In this document: positions 26,571 to 37,314 of the stretch, piece by piece | How the letters are laid out: every line of letters starts with the position of its first letter | Position numbering within the stretch: position 1 is the stretch's first letter | DNA from: Saururus chinensis | Lineage: Eukaryota; Streptophyta; Magnoliopsida; Piperales; Saururaceae | Direction: 5' to 3' | Assembly (NCBI GenBank): GCA_035235625.1 | Contig: CP141148.1 | Span: forward strand, 5,079,001-5,143,000 | DNA: 64,000 nucleotides | Program-made: the position numbers and the translations under genes | Notes under the pieces: model-generated | The model's database searches: none | What the model saw: only the letters and a program-made list of their open reading frames with translations | Told to the model about the DNA's origin: nothing

Positions 26571-28540
26571 CGGTCATCGGCGACCTCGCTGCCCGCCCTA
26601 TCGCTGCCCAATGGCGCTGCATTGATAGGGTACTTCTCACTGCCGTTCGTGCCACCATCTCCCCTTCTTTGCTTGGCTACTTCATAGGCCTCGAGTCCGC
26701 CGCTGCCCTTTGGACTGCAGCCGAAGATCGCTTCCTCTCTACCTCCCTGGCTCACATCCTCAATGTGAAAGAACGTCTTGCTGCCTACGTCCAAGGCGAT
26801 GGCACTATGACCGCATATCTCGATGGCCTTAAAGCCTACGCGGATCAACTTGCCGCCGTTGGGGCGCCCATCTCGGGCCTTGACCTCTTTCACAAGACAC
26901 TAAACGGTCTCTCTGGTGCGTACTTCGTCTTCTCCACCACCCTCCATGCTTGCGGTGTTACTATTCCCCTCCCGGAGCTTTGGACACTTCTCCTCGCCGA
27001 AGAAGCCACTCTCTCTTGCGCCCCTGCCGCCCCCACCGTAGGCCTACCCCTGGCGACGGCCTTCACTGCCCTCCACTCATGGCGTCCCTCTCTCCTAGCT
27101 AACTATGGGCCCCTACCTCCGGCCTCTTCCCCCACCGCCCCTGGCCCCTATGGGCTGCCTCCCACCTCTCCTTATGGCTTCCTGCCTGCTCCCCTTAGCG
27201 GCCACACTACTGCCCCCCTTGCCGGGGGCCCGGCCCTTGCACTTGCTGCCCCATATGGGGGAGGGGCTACCCGGGGCCTTCTCCCCACCCCTGCTGGCCA
27301 TGGGGTACCTGGCCCATGCGGTGGTTCTACTCGTGGCCATTGGTGCTTTGGCCCTCGCAGTCGCAGTCCCCGCCTCCCTTCTCAGATTTGTGGTGGGACC
27401 AACCACTCTGCCAAAACATGTTGGGAGCACTATTTCGGCCCTGGGGGCTCGTCCTCTGGTGCTCTGGTCCTCTCCGCCAGCGCCTCCTCCTCGACAACTC
27501 CCACGGAGTGGCTCCTTGATAGTGGAACTTCCGACCACGTGACAACGGATCGCGGTAACCTCTCCTTCCATGTGCCTCACTCAACGTCCAACCACGTCAA
27601 TGTTGGAAACGGGACGGCTTTACGTGTCTCATCCATGGGTCACACTACCCTCCATCTTGGCCCCTCTACCCTTTCTCTTCGCAATGTCTTACATACTTCA
27701 TCTATCTCTCATAATCTTCTTTCCGTTCATAAACTTGCTCTTGATAATAATTGTTCACTAACCTTTGATGCCTCTCATGTTACAATCCAGGACACTAGCT
27801 CTCAGCTCATACTCTTCCAAGGACTGTGCCGACATGGTGTCTATCCAGTGTCTTCCACCTTTACCGCGTCTCCCACCGCCCTACTTGCTTGTGCCTCCTC
27901 CCGCCTTTGGCATCATCGGCTCGGACATCCGTCGTCTACTATGTTTAATTTAGTTGTTTCTACTTTGCCGCCTCCAATCCAAAAAATGTCATCCTTAGAT
28001 TGTAATAGTTGTCTCACTAGTAAAGCGCACAAACTCCCCTTCTCCCCCTCCCCAAAATGCTCCTCACACCCTCTCGAGCTCGTCCACTCGGATGTTTGGG
28101 GTCCCTCTCCGGTCACCTCCTTTCTCGGCTTTCGCGACTATGTGATCTTCGTCGATGACTTCTCCCGTTACACTTGGCTCTACCCCCTCAAACTCAAATA
28201 TGATGTAACCGAATGCTTCCGTTTATTCCATGCCATGGCCGAACGGACCCTCCACCACACCCTCACCACCCTCCACACAGACAATGGCGGTGAATACCTC
28301 AACCACCACCTCTCTTCCTACCTCTCCTCTCATGGCATCTCTCACCAAACCTCCTGCCCTCATACCCCCAAACAAAATGGTGTTGCCGAAAGAAAACACC
28401 GGCACATCATAGAAACTACCCTCACCCTCCTCTCCCACGCCCACATGCCTCTCTCCTATTGGGTGGATGCTACTTGCACCGCCACCTACCTCATCAACCG
28501 CCTACCTTCTCCCTCCTTACAAAACCTCTCCCCCTACTAA
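26474..28540 (+). pseudogene. Copia gag-protease-integrase reading frame (broken)
   Basis: A 688-codon frame. A UBN2-type gag domain occupies about residues 60-180, without the usual N-terminal part. Zinc knuckle at about 303-316: SQICGGTNHSAKTC, where the first cysteine of the usual CX2CX4HX4C is replaced by serine. Aspartic protease motif DSGTSDHVT at about 348. Integrase zinc-binding HHRLGH at about 479 with CNSC downstream. Integrase core residues D540, D603 and E639 give the copia 35-residue last spacing. The frame ends at a TAA (28538-28540) where relatives have a glutamate codon, and homology continues past it. The first ~40 residues are translated leader repeat, so the annotated ATG is unlikely to be the original start. 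Confidence 0.88.
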
Positions 28541-30557
28541 CTCCTCTTCCACAAACCCCCCGACTACTCCCACCTCAAAGCCTTCGGTTGTCGTTGTTTC
28601 CCTTGGACCCGTCCCTACTCTTCCCATAAACTCTCCCCCCGGGCCATCCCATGCATCTTTCTCAGTTATTACCCTAACACCAAAGGATTCAGTTGCCTCA
28701 ATCCCATCTCCCATCGCGTCTACACCTCCCGCCACGTCCGCTTTCGAGAAGATGAGTTCCCTTACCACGACCACCTCCCTACCCCAAATCCCCCCCCCTC
28801 CCCCTTCCTATTTCCATCACTCCCTCCCTCCCCCATCCCTACCCCTACCCCCATCTAACCTCACACCAACCACCCCCTCTCTCCCCCCCCTCTCCCCTCC
28901 CCCTAGCTCCCCTCCTTCTCCCCTTCCTCTCCCCCCCCCACCCCACTCCTCTCCCCAACACCCCTCCCTTCCGCCTCCCCCTTTCCCTTTCCCTCTCCCT
29001 CTCCCCCCCACCCCCCCCACCCCCCCACCCAATGATCACTCGTATCAAAGCTGGGATCATATGTCCTCATGTTCCTTTCTCCCTCCTCACTATCTCTCCA
29101 CCTCAAACTGAACCCTCTTCCTTCAAAATTGCCTCCTCCATTCCTGAATGGTGTACCGCTATAGATGAGGAAATTAAAGCCCTCCACAAACAAGGTACTT
29201 GGAGCTTAGTGGTTCCCCCGCCCTCTTCCAATGTCATTGGTTGCCGTTGAACTTACAAAATCAAGCGTAATGCCAATGGGACTATCTCTTGCTACAAGGC
29301 TTGCCTTATTGCCAAAGGGTTCCATCAAGAGGAAGGCCTTGACTACAATGAGACATTTAGCCCTGTGGTCAAACCTTACACAGTTCGGATTGTTCTCAGC
29401 CTCGCCGTCACCCTCTCTTGGTCCATTAAGCAACTCGACATTCCAATGCCTTCCTTCACGACACTATCTCTGAAGAACTCTACATGGCACAACCCCCCGG
29501 TTATCATGATGTCACTCGGCCCAACCATGTTTGTCGCCTCCACAAAGCCCTCTATGGCCTCAAACAAGCCCCTCGTGTTTGGTACCTTCGCCTTTCCACC
29601 TACCTTCTCTCCCTTGACTTTATCTCCTGTCATGCTGATACCTCCCTTTTCCTTCACACCAAAAGCTCCCACATCACCATCCTTGTCCTATACGTCGACG
29701 ACATCCTCATCACAGGTAACCATCCCCCCCACATCCAACAAGTCATTTCCCTCATAAGCTCCACCTTTGCTATTAAAGACCTTGACGACCTCCATCACTT
29801 CCTTGGCATTGAAGTCACCCGCTCCCCCAATGACCTCTTCCTATCCCAACCCCAATATGCTCTTGATATTCTTGCCCATGCCTCTACGTCCTAATGTAAA
29901 GCCTCCCCGACCACCACAACCCACCCTTCCCCAACCCCTCTCACTACAAAAGCATTGTTGGTGCCTTACAATACCTCACCTCCACCCGTCTCGACCTTGC
30001 CTATGCGTCAACTTTGTTTGCCAACACATGCACAACCCCTCCACCTCTCACTATATGGCCGTTAAAAGAATCCTTCGCTACCTCAAAGGTACCTTCACTC
30101 ATGGGCTCCTCCTTCGACCCAACACTCTTGCTCTCTGTGCCTTCTCCGACTCCGATTGGGCAGGTGACCCCATTGATGTCGGTCCATTTTTGGGTACTGC
30201 CTCTACCTTGGTCCCAACCCCATCTTTTGGAAGTCCAAAAAGCAAGACACAGTGGCCCGCTCCTCTACCAAAGCCGAGTATCGGGCTCTCTCCAGCACAA
30301 CCACTGAGATCACATGGGCCCGCATGGTCCTCACCTTCCTTGGAGTGTCCCTTCCCTCCACCCCCATCTTATGGTGTGACAACAAATCCACTATCTCTCT
30401 CTCGGCCAACCCTATGTTCTATGCCCGAACTAAGCACATCGAACTTAATCATCACTATGTTCAGGAGCAGGTTTTAGCCGGCAAGCTTGGTGTCCAGCAT
30501 ACTCCCTCCGCTCAGCAGGTGGCCGACGTCCTCACCAAGCTTCTTTCCATTGAGTGA
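28541..30557 (+). pseudogene. Copia integrase tail, reverse transcriptase and RNase H (broken)
   Basis: Integrase C-terminal homology resumes right after the stop at 28540. A very C-rich linker (about 28790-29030) follows. Reverse transcriptase starts near 29110 and includes the catalytic YVDD (29691-29702) and the ALYGLKQAPRVW motif (near 29550). It then breaks at stops near 29248 and 29892 and through frame changes near 29450, 29900 and 30200. RNase H is readable at about 30252-30557 (SSTKAEYRALSS, LWCDNKS, RTKHIEL). Several independent lesions mean no function. Confidence 0.88.
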
Positions 30558-30615
30558 TTTCAGCAGTTACGCTCCAAACTCATGATTCTATCTCCACCAT
30601 AAGTTTGCTGAAGGT

Positions 30616-30818
30616 TATTAAGGACACCTCTTCCCTTACCACCATGACAATCCTGGACACCCCTCTCCTTATAATCACCACCGTTCACTTATCACCACAC
30701 CTTCTCCCTGTAGAAATACACTCTTGTATCTACTATATATTTTTCACTGGGAAATACATATCTATATCTATAAAGAACTATATTTGTTGTAAATGAAATA
30801 CGTCTTTGTTTCTTTTCA
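30616..30818 (+). repeat. Right LTR of copia element 1
   Basis: 203 bp starting TATTAAGGACACCTCTTCCC and ending TTCTTTTCA. It is the partner of 22283-22485 and is followed by the target duplication CAATC (30819-30823). The two LTRs differ at many positions, so the insertion is not recent. Confidence 0.92.
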
Positions 30819-30823
30819 CAATC

Positions 30824-31890
30824 ATCATTAATGCTGAACTTTTTCAGATTGAGTTACATGAAGCACGTTGATAAGTGTTCAATCGTAATTAATGCTGCAT
30901 GAGGCCTTTTTTTATTAATGCTGCGGGAGCCTGAATGTTGATATTCAACAAAGTTTGGCAAGCTCATAATGATTTATACGTGAAGTGGTCAGGGATGTCT
31001 TAGATTAATTCCGTCTGGTTATTAAATGTCGACCGAAATCATGGTTTGGTTCAGCTTAATTTAGTTTATGAAGATTATCATGAATCTTACCTAGCAAAAA
31101 ATAATCATGAATCTTAAGTATGTCAATAATGTAATTTTAAACATTTTTGTTGCCAACTTTCTATTTTGCCCCATATAACGTAATTATCCCCAGTTATTAA
31201 AATTGTCCCATCGTGCAATGTTTATAGTCCTTACTAGTTAGAAGAGTAATCTAACCAAGAACACTCATTGCACCAACCTCACAGGTCACAATTCGTATGT
31301 CCCATACGCAAGATCCACATACATCTTCAAAGAAGGATTTGGCACATCAATTATCATTAAGAGTATTGATAATTGTACATCAAATTCATACACTTGTAAG
31401 GTAATAGGTTTTTATAGAAAATAACATTCATACTTTATTTTATCTTTGATTAGATAAAGAAGGTGAGTCACACGTGATGATAACAAGGAGATTCACTTTT
31501 TTTAAGTAGATTAAGACTTTTGATATAAAAAATTTTGATATAAAAAATGTGGAGTAGGGATATATGCTTCCAGCATTTATTTGGCATATTGTTTAGGTGA
31601 TTATCATTTTCCTTTTTACAGCTAAAAAAACTTGCTACCTCATAGGTGTATGGATTTGGTGTACAAATTCTGTGTAGCAGTTTCATTTTCTATCATTAAT
31701 AAGATCGGTTAATGTATGTCAAAGCTTTAAGAGAATGAACCAAAATGCCAAAATATAGGAAAGATGGGTGAGCCGCATGAACCACGTTGATAAGTGTTCA
31801 TTCATATTTAATATTGCATGAGCCTTTTTTTAAAATGCTTCTCTGGTCTGAGTGTTGATGTACTAAAAAATTTGGCAAACTCAAAATCTG
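30824..31890 (+). repeat. Duplicated intergenic segment
   Basis: About 30855-30990 and about 31775-31890 share a block containing CACGTTGATAAGTGTTCA, then TGCATGAG..CCTTTTTTT and a GTTTGGCAA-like end. About 31310-31355 also resembles the left flank of copia element 1 joined to its right flank. This indicates an old local duplication. No gene seen. Confidence 0.55.
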
Positions 31891-32260
31891 GGCAGAGCGG
31901 TAGCTCTAAGGCAACCTCTGGTTAGAGGTCGATCTCTCTGGCCAGCGCTCTGGCAAGAGGCTCTTTGGCCAGTGGCGGCTCTCACCATAAGCCGCTGTGG
32001 CCAGTGACGGTTCCAGCCTGAGGCTACTTTGGCCATAGCAACCAGAGGCCGCCGACTCTAGCCAAAGGTTGGTATGGCCAGAGCCACCTATGGCCAAAGG
32101 TGGCTCTTGCCATAGATCGATTTGGCTAGAGGCATAGGTGGCTCTGGCCAAAGGCGGTTCTGGCCAGAGCCGCCTATGGCCAGAGGATAGTCTGGCGAAA
32201 GATCGATCTGGCCAGAGGTTGCTCTTTCCAGAGCAAGCGCTGCAGTGGCTCTGTCCAACG
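31890..32260. repeat. Cluster of GGCCAGAG/CTCTGGCC repeats
   Basis: Short imperfect units around GGCTCTGGCCAGAGGC recur about every 16-30 bp in both orientations, giving many small potential hairpins such as AGCCACCT..AGGTGGCT near 32080-32115. G+C content is well above the surroundings. The - strand frame 31906-32277 is a by-product of the repeats. Confidence 0.6.
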
Positions 32261-32940
32261 TCACAGCAGTAAATCATGGATGGCCGCGCGGCGAGCCAGG
32301 TACAGGTGTTTTCATCAGCGTCAGGCCGGTGTCGAGGTCGAAGGGGAATAGCTGCTACCCGTGAAGGCTAGATTTTGTCAGCGCCGGAAGTTTGTATAGC
32401 CGGCGCCGGAGAAGAAGCATACCTTTTATTTTTACTTTAAAAATATTATTGGAGTGGGGTTGGCTGGGGGTATAAACGAATAATGTTATAATTTTTGTTA
32501 GGGTGTAGAAAGTATGAAAGGTATTCAGCTTTTGTTGGGGAAAACACTCATTGTTTAAATATAAATGACATGACCTTGGTGGCACCTAAAGTACCTTACT
32601 ATTATTGTAGAGAATCATTTATCTCTCTTTTTTATCAAAAACAAAAATAAAAAGGAAGATAGAGAAGAAAGATAACCTGTTGAAGTTTTGTTTCCTTTTT
32701 AAGAATAAATGAGACAGCAACCCCTTTTCAAGACAGGTACCCACCAAATAATCTAATAAAACGTTAAAGTACTATTTTTTCTATTTTCTTTGCCAAAATT
32801 TCTTAGGGTCATATCTTTTATTTTTGAAGTCGAATTTATGCATTCTTAGTGGCATTAAATTCGTCTCATTGAGCCCTATTAAGTAATTTGTGACATGAGG
32901 TCCTTATCTTTTACTTTTCCCCTACTATCAAAATTAATTA
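32261..32940. other. Intergenic DNA, no gene recognised
   Basis: A short GC-rich piece (32280-32410) with GCCGGCGCCGGAG-like sequence, then AT-rich DNA. No domain-bearing frame or element end was found. Confidence 0.5.
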
Positions 32941-32949
32941 TCAAATTTA

Positions 32950-33250
32950 GATACTATGCACCATCATAATTTAGGCACCATATATTATTGCAAATTAGAC
33001 ACCTATAACATCGTAATTGACATTATATACTTTCACAATTTCTATCTATTGCAATTTAAACCCATCGTAATTTAGATAGATACTATTACAATTTATACAC
33101 CATATACTATTACAATTTAGGCATTATATATCATTACAATTTTTACCTCTTGGAATTTAAATCCATCGTAATTTAGATACATACTATCACAATTTATACA
33201 CTATATATTATTATAATTTAGGCACTATATGTCATTACAATTTAAATACC
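32950..33250. repeat. AT-rich ~101-bp tandem repeat
   Basis: CATCGTAATTTAGATA recurs at 33063 and 33164 (101 bp apart), with a more divergent copy near 33012. Within units a shorter 'attacaattta..cactatata' phrase is itself repeated. It is non-coding. Confidence 0.75.
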
Positions 33251-33320
33251 TATGCCATATTGTTAAGACATAAATATTATCCTGTAATTGACTTTACTTC
33301 GATGATCAAAATTATGTCTA

Positions 33321-33412
33321 GTTCATGTATGTGTTTAAGTCTTAGGAGTCTAACAAGGTTTGTGATGTTCATGTATGTGTTTAAGTCTTAGGAGTCTAAC
33401 AAGGTTTGTGAT
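33321..33412. repeat. Perfect 46-bp tandem duplication
   Basis: 33321-33366 and 33367-33412 are identical, both starting GTTCATGTATGTGTTTAAGT. The absence of differences suggests a recent event. Confidence 0.95.
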
Positions 33413-33703
33413 GTATCATGTTAGATTCAAAATTTATTGACTTGAAAAATTGGAGCAAAAGTCTTCTAAAATTCAAGGATGAAAACTTAATCAAAGTTTC
33501 TTTTTCTACCCTAAAATTATGTACCAATATGACAAATGCCTGATTTGAATAACTTGTTTGTCCCAATGCCATATATCTTATAAATTATTCAAGGAATAAA
33601 TATTTTATTAATCAATATTTCAAACATATTTCTTTATTTAATTTAAAAGGATACTTAGGCTGAGCTATAGCTTGGAGAAGCTCTTTGCCCTACAACACTT
33701 AGG

Positions 33704-33882
33704 AAACGTTTTTTATACTCCCCACCGATAATAAGTCTAGCATAAGTTGTATGTGGACATGAGCTCTTTATTTTATGGACACTAACATGTGCTAGCGCAT
33801 GCAAGTGTCTATTTTAAATATTAAAGGCTCCTATGTGCAGCTTATGCTAGGTTCATAGTCAATAAAGAGTAAAAAAATACTT
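33704..33882. mobile_element. Small inverted-repeat element (MITE family 2)
   Basis: The left end AAACGTTTTTTATACTCCCC pairs with the inverted right end CAATAAAGAGTAAAAAAATA. Inner arms TAATAAGTCTAGCATAAG and CTTATGCTAGGTTCATAG also pair. It is the best-preserved of the three copies in the window. Confidence 0.6.
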
Positions 33883-33889
33883 CCTAGCA

Positions 33890-34385
33890 CATGGCCTTCA
33901 GTCAACAGTTTTCCCTCCTTTGCTACAGTAGCACTGTAACTGTGTAGCACTAACATAGTAATATGATAACGCAGAAAAGCTCTCCCTATTTTCATGCAGT
34001 AGAATTTCCTTTTATCTAATTACTTTCTTAGTTCTAATGTAATATAGCTTTCGCCTAGACATTGCTTAATGGCCATGTAAACAAGGTTGGATATTTTTGG
34101 ACAAGTGTGAAGAAAAGGTTTGTCTTATTTACATTCATATCAAGCATGGCTATGGACTACAAATTACTCAAGTTTCCAATGTATGGTTGGCATTTTTGTA
34201 ATGTAGCAAGAAAAGATATGAAGCTGAACGAAGACCCCACTCCATTAAAAAGAGAGGGGACACTACTCATAAGTCCAAGGATCCCATCAAATCAATCCCT
34301 CTCCCATACCCCTTTCCTGGGACATGTATCATATCCATTCATCACTTCATCGTTACATCTAGCATACAAAGTCTTCACTAGTCAA
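33890..34385. other. Intergenic DNA, no gene recognised
   Basis: The + strand frame 34062-34526 runs into a MITE and the start of a copia LTR, so it is not a conserved gene. Nothing else was recognised. Confidence 0.5.
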
Positions 34386-34495
34386 TACTCTCCGTGTCTT
34401 ACATTAATATATCTATTAATATATCTATTTGGCAAAAAAAATATATTTTATATTAATAATTTTATTTTCTTGGTTGGGAACTTAAACAAGAGTAT

Positions 34496-36927
34496 TATTA
34501 AAGGACTATTCCATCTTTTCTTATAATGTTCCACACATTTCCCTCCTTGAACATTCTTCACTTATCTTCTCTATATTATTCCTGTGATTTTTTTAGATTT
34601 ACTTCTAGATGATTTCTTTGTAACCTATAAATTGTAACTTCTTCATAGTGAATTCACTGAGGTTTCTATTCATGGTATCAAGCTAGGAACTAAGCAACGC
34701 TCTTTACCTTGTCGATCCAGCTAGCCGACCTCTGCGGTGCTCCTCTCCACCACCTGCTTCACCCTCCCCTTCTCTAAACATTTCTTTCATGACAGCCTCT
34801 CCCAACCCGCTGGTTGCTGTCACCACTGGTTATCCCAGTCCGCCACAAGGACCTTTGGTTCACCAATGTCTTTCCGGTTGGTTAGCCTCCTCGCCTACCT
34901 CCTCTTCCACCGATGGCCCTCTTACCTTTCCTCTACTCCAATCCTCCTCTTGTCACTGCTCCCTATCTTCCCTGTCTACGACGACGCCCTCCTTTCCCTA
35001 GATCTGTTGGCCTTCGTCACTACTAACTCCCTCCCCTAGACTCGTCGCCCTTCTCCTCTGACGACGTTCTCCTCTCCGACTGACCGCCTCCCTCGCCACT
35101 GCCCTTCCCCCCCCCCCCCCCCAAAAAAAAAGCCCTACATGTTTTTCTCTCCCAACCCTTTCTCCCTGTTTCACAGTGCCGCTGAACTCCCTCCGCCGTG
35201 CCTGGCCGTCCCCCCCCCCTCTTCCCTCTATCCCTGCCTCAACTTTCGCTCCTTCCTTTCTCATCTTTTCTCCATCTTTGTCCTCACTGCACCTCCACTC
35301 TACACTGCCATGCCTAATTGCCGCTCTCCTTTGCCTCCCCACCACCACCCCGCACCGTCGGCTGTCCCCCTCTTTCCACCGCGACCCCCCTCCTTCTCTT
35401 CGGTCCTGTCGCCCCCTGCTTTCTGCCATCTTTGATAGCTCTGAGTCGCTCTTTGTTGAAAACCTATTTGATTCTTTCTTTATTTTTTTTATTTTGGTTG
35501 TCATGCCTTACTTTGACGTTTTAAGTCAGTTGGTGGTCACCTTGCCCATTATCGTCTAGCCTAGTTACATTTCGTTCACTTCTGAACAAAATTTGTTTTT
35601 TATAAAATCCCTCTAATCAGCTCCCCCTATGGACCCTCCTTCCTCACCCCTGGCTTCCAACACCTCTGGTGTTCACCCTTCACCTCCTCCATTCCTTTCT
35701 GCCACTGGCTCGGATTTTCTTATGGCTATTCCAGCCTCCATCAAACTTCTCGTATCAAACATGGCCTCCCTCATCACTGTCCACCTTGATGGTTCTAATT
35801 TTCTCGTTTGGCGTAAAACCACTCGCTCTATCCTTGCCACTTACCAACTTCTTCCCTATGTTGATGGCTGCAAACCCACTCCCACTCCTACTAGCTACAA
35901 ACGACCTTTTACCTCTCCCACCGATCCACTATTCTCTAACCCTTCCCATTATAAAAGCATTGTTGGAGCTCTTCAGTATCTCACTAATACTCATCTTGAC
36001 ATTGCCTACTCCGTGAACTACGTGTGTCAACACATGCATCAACCTTCCACAATCCATCATATAGCAGTCAAACAGATCCTCTGTTATCTTCATGGCACCC
36101 TCTCTCATGGCATTCTCATCATACCAGATCCCTTCACTCTTACCACCTATTCAGATTTCGACTAGGCAAACAGATCCTCTATTATCTTCATGGCACTCTC
36201 TCTCATGGCATTCTTATCCAACCGGATCCATTCACTCTTACCGCTTATTCAGATTTCGACTGGGCCGGTGACCCTCTCGACCGTAGGTCCATCACTGGGT
36301 ATTGTCTCTTCATGGGTCCTAACCCTATCATATGGAAATCAAAGAAACAGGAAACAGTTGCTCTCTCTTCTATTGAAGCCGAATATCGGGCCCTCTCTTC
36401 CACTGCTATTGAGATAGTTTGGGTATCCATGATTCTCAAGTTCCCTGACATCTCCTTACCCGAGACTCATACTTTGTGGTGCAACAACTAGTCAGCAATT
36501 GCTCTTACAGCTAACCCTGTCTTTCATGCTCGTACCAAACATATCGAAATAGATCATCACTATATTCGGTAACAAGTTTTAGTTGGCAACTTGCTGGTTC
36601 ACCACATTCCATCTAAGGACCAACTTACTAACATCTTCACCAAGCCGCTCCCCATCGCACAATTTCAAAATCTCACTTCCAAACTAATAGCTCTTCATCC
36701 GCCATGAGTTTGTAGGGGCGTATTAAAGGACTATTCCATCTTCTCCTAGAATGTTCCACACATTTCCCTCCTATAGCATTATTCACTTCTCTTCTCTAGA
36801 TTATTCGTGTGATTTCTCTTCTCTAGATTATTCCTGTAATTTCTCTAGATTTGCTTCTAGATAATTCTTTTATAACCTATAAATTGTAACTTCTTGTTCA
36901 TAGTGAATTCACTGAGGTTTCCATTCA
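34496..36927 (+). mobile_element. Internally deleted Ty1/copia element 2
   Basis: The left LTR is 34496-34672 (177 bp) and the right LTR is 36721-36927 (207 bp); both start TATTAAAGGACTATTCC and end TTC(T/C)ATTCA. The target duplication AGTAT is exact (34491-34495 and 36928-36932). The tRNA-Met-like primer site TGGTATCAAGCT follows the left LTR at 34673, and the purine-rich TAGGGGCG precedes the right LTR. The right LTR is longer because of a repeated TTCTCTTCTCTAGATTATTC phrase. Total length is 2.4 kb, about half a normal copia element. Protease, integrase and most of the reverse transcriptase are missing. Confidence 0.92.
35629..36710 (+). pseudogene. Copia gag start joined to RT end and RNase H
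   Basis: The frame 35629-36165 opens with a gag N-terminus (DGSNFLVWRKTTRS near residue 55), the part that element 1 lacks. After about residue 90 it continues in frame with the C-terminal reverse transcriptase segment (HYKSIVGALQYL..CQHMHQPS). A stop at 36163-36165 follows. A 98-bp tandem duplication (36070-36167 and 36168-36265) then shifts the frame, and RNase H is readable from about 36170 to 36690 (DWAGDPLDRRSITG, LSSIEAEYRALSS, RTKHIEI) with further stops near 36489 and 36571. This is a deletion derivative that would need proteins from another element to move. Confidence 0.85.
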
Positions 36928-37112
36928 AGTATCATAAGCTTATTTTCCCTTGTCTTACATGTGGGTTTCACTACTCAATAAAAATTGCTATTTTTCTAAA
37001 TGTAACTATTAATATGTAATAGAGAGAGTACTTACTAATAAATATCTAAATTTTTATGGCATTTCTAATGACTTTGTTAAATTTTTTATATTTTTAAAAC
37101 ATAAAATAAGTA

Positions 37113-37312
37113 CTCCCTTTATCCTAAACTAATAGTTCCGTTTGGCAAAACAATTTGATCCATATTAATAGCTCAATTTTGTTATATTTAAATGGTTGGG
37201 TACTTAAAAAGAGTATTATAAGCTTATTTTGCTTTCTCTTAGATGTGAGTTTCATCATTTAATAAAAACTACTATTTTGTTAAATATAACTATTAATATA
37301 AGACAAAGAGAG
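37113..37312. mobile_element. Stowaway-like MITE, intact copy
   Basis: 200 bp flanked by TA (37111-37112, 37313-37314). The left end CTCCCTTTATCCTAAACTAA matches the inverted right end TTAATATAAGACAAAGAGAG. It is the reference copy for the split element at 34388/37028. Confidence 0.8.
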
Positions 37313-37314
37313 TA

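Larger units (their letters stand above)
22283..30818 (+). mobile_element. Ty1/copia LTR retrotransposon, full-length but decayed
   Basis: Two 203-bp LTRs bound an 8.5-kb element, with the 5-bp target duplication CAATC exact on both sides (22278-22282 and 30819-30823). Next to the left LTR is a tRNA-Met-like primer-binding site. Coding order is gag, zinc knuckle, protease, integrase, reverse transcriptase, RNase H, which is diagnostic for copia. Stops and frameshifts make it inactive. The coding strand is strikingly C-rich. About 3.4 kb of its length is a foreign LTR nested at 22840-26245. The first part of the gag domain is not recognisable, and a tandemly repeated leader lies there instead. 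Confidence 0.93.
34388..37028. mobile_element. Stowaway-like MITE split by copia element 2
   Basis: The left half is 34388-34495 (TA then CTCTCCGTGTCTTACATTAA) and the right half is 36933-37028 (ends ACTATTAATATGTAATAGAG.. then TA). Joined around the insertion, they follow the layout of the intact copy 37113-37312, including GAGTATTAT followed by AAGCTTATTTT. The MITE is therefore older than the copia insertion. Confidence 0.85.

Noticed and set aside
27105-27584. Overlapping frames on both strands in the copia gag-protease region
   Set aside because: Shadows of the gag-protease-integrase frame in GC-rich DNA.
28467-29111. 214-codon proline/serine-rich frame
   Set aside because: An alternative frame of the C-rich copia linker; copia integrase homology lies in a different frame over the same DNA.
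31906-32277. 123-codon - strand frame
   Set aside because: Made of GGCCAGAG repeats in both directions; no conserved domain.
34998-35559. Frames on both strands left of the gag start in copia element 2
   Set aside because: They lie in the CT-rich leader between the primer site and gag; no domain.
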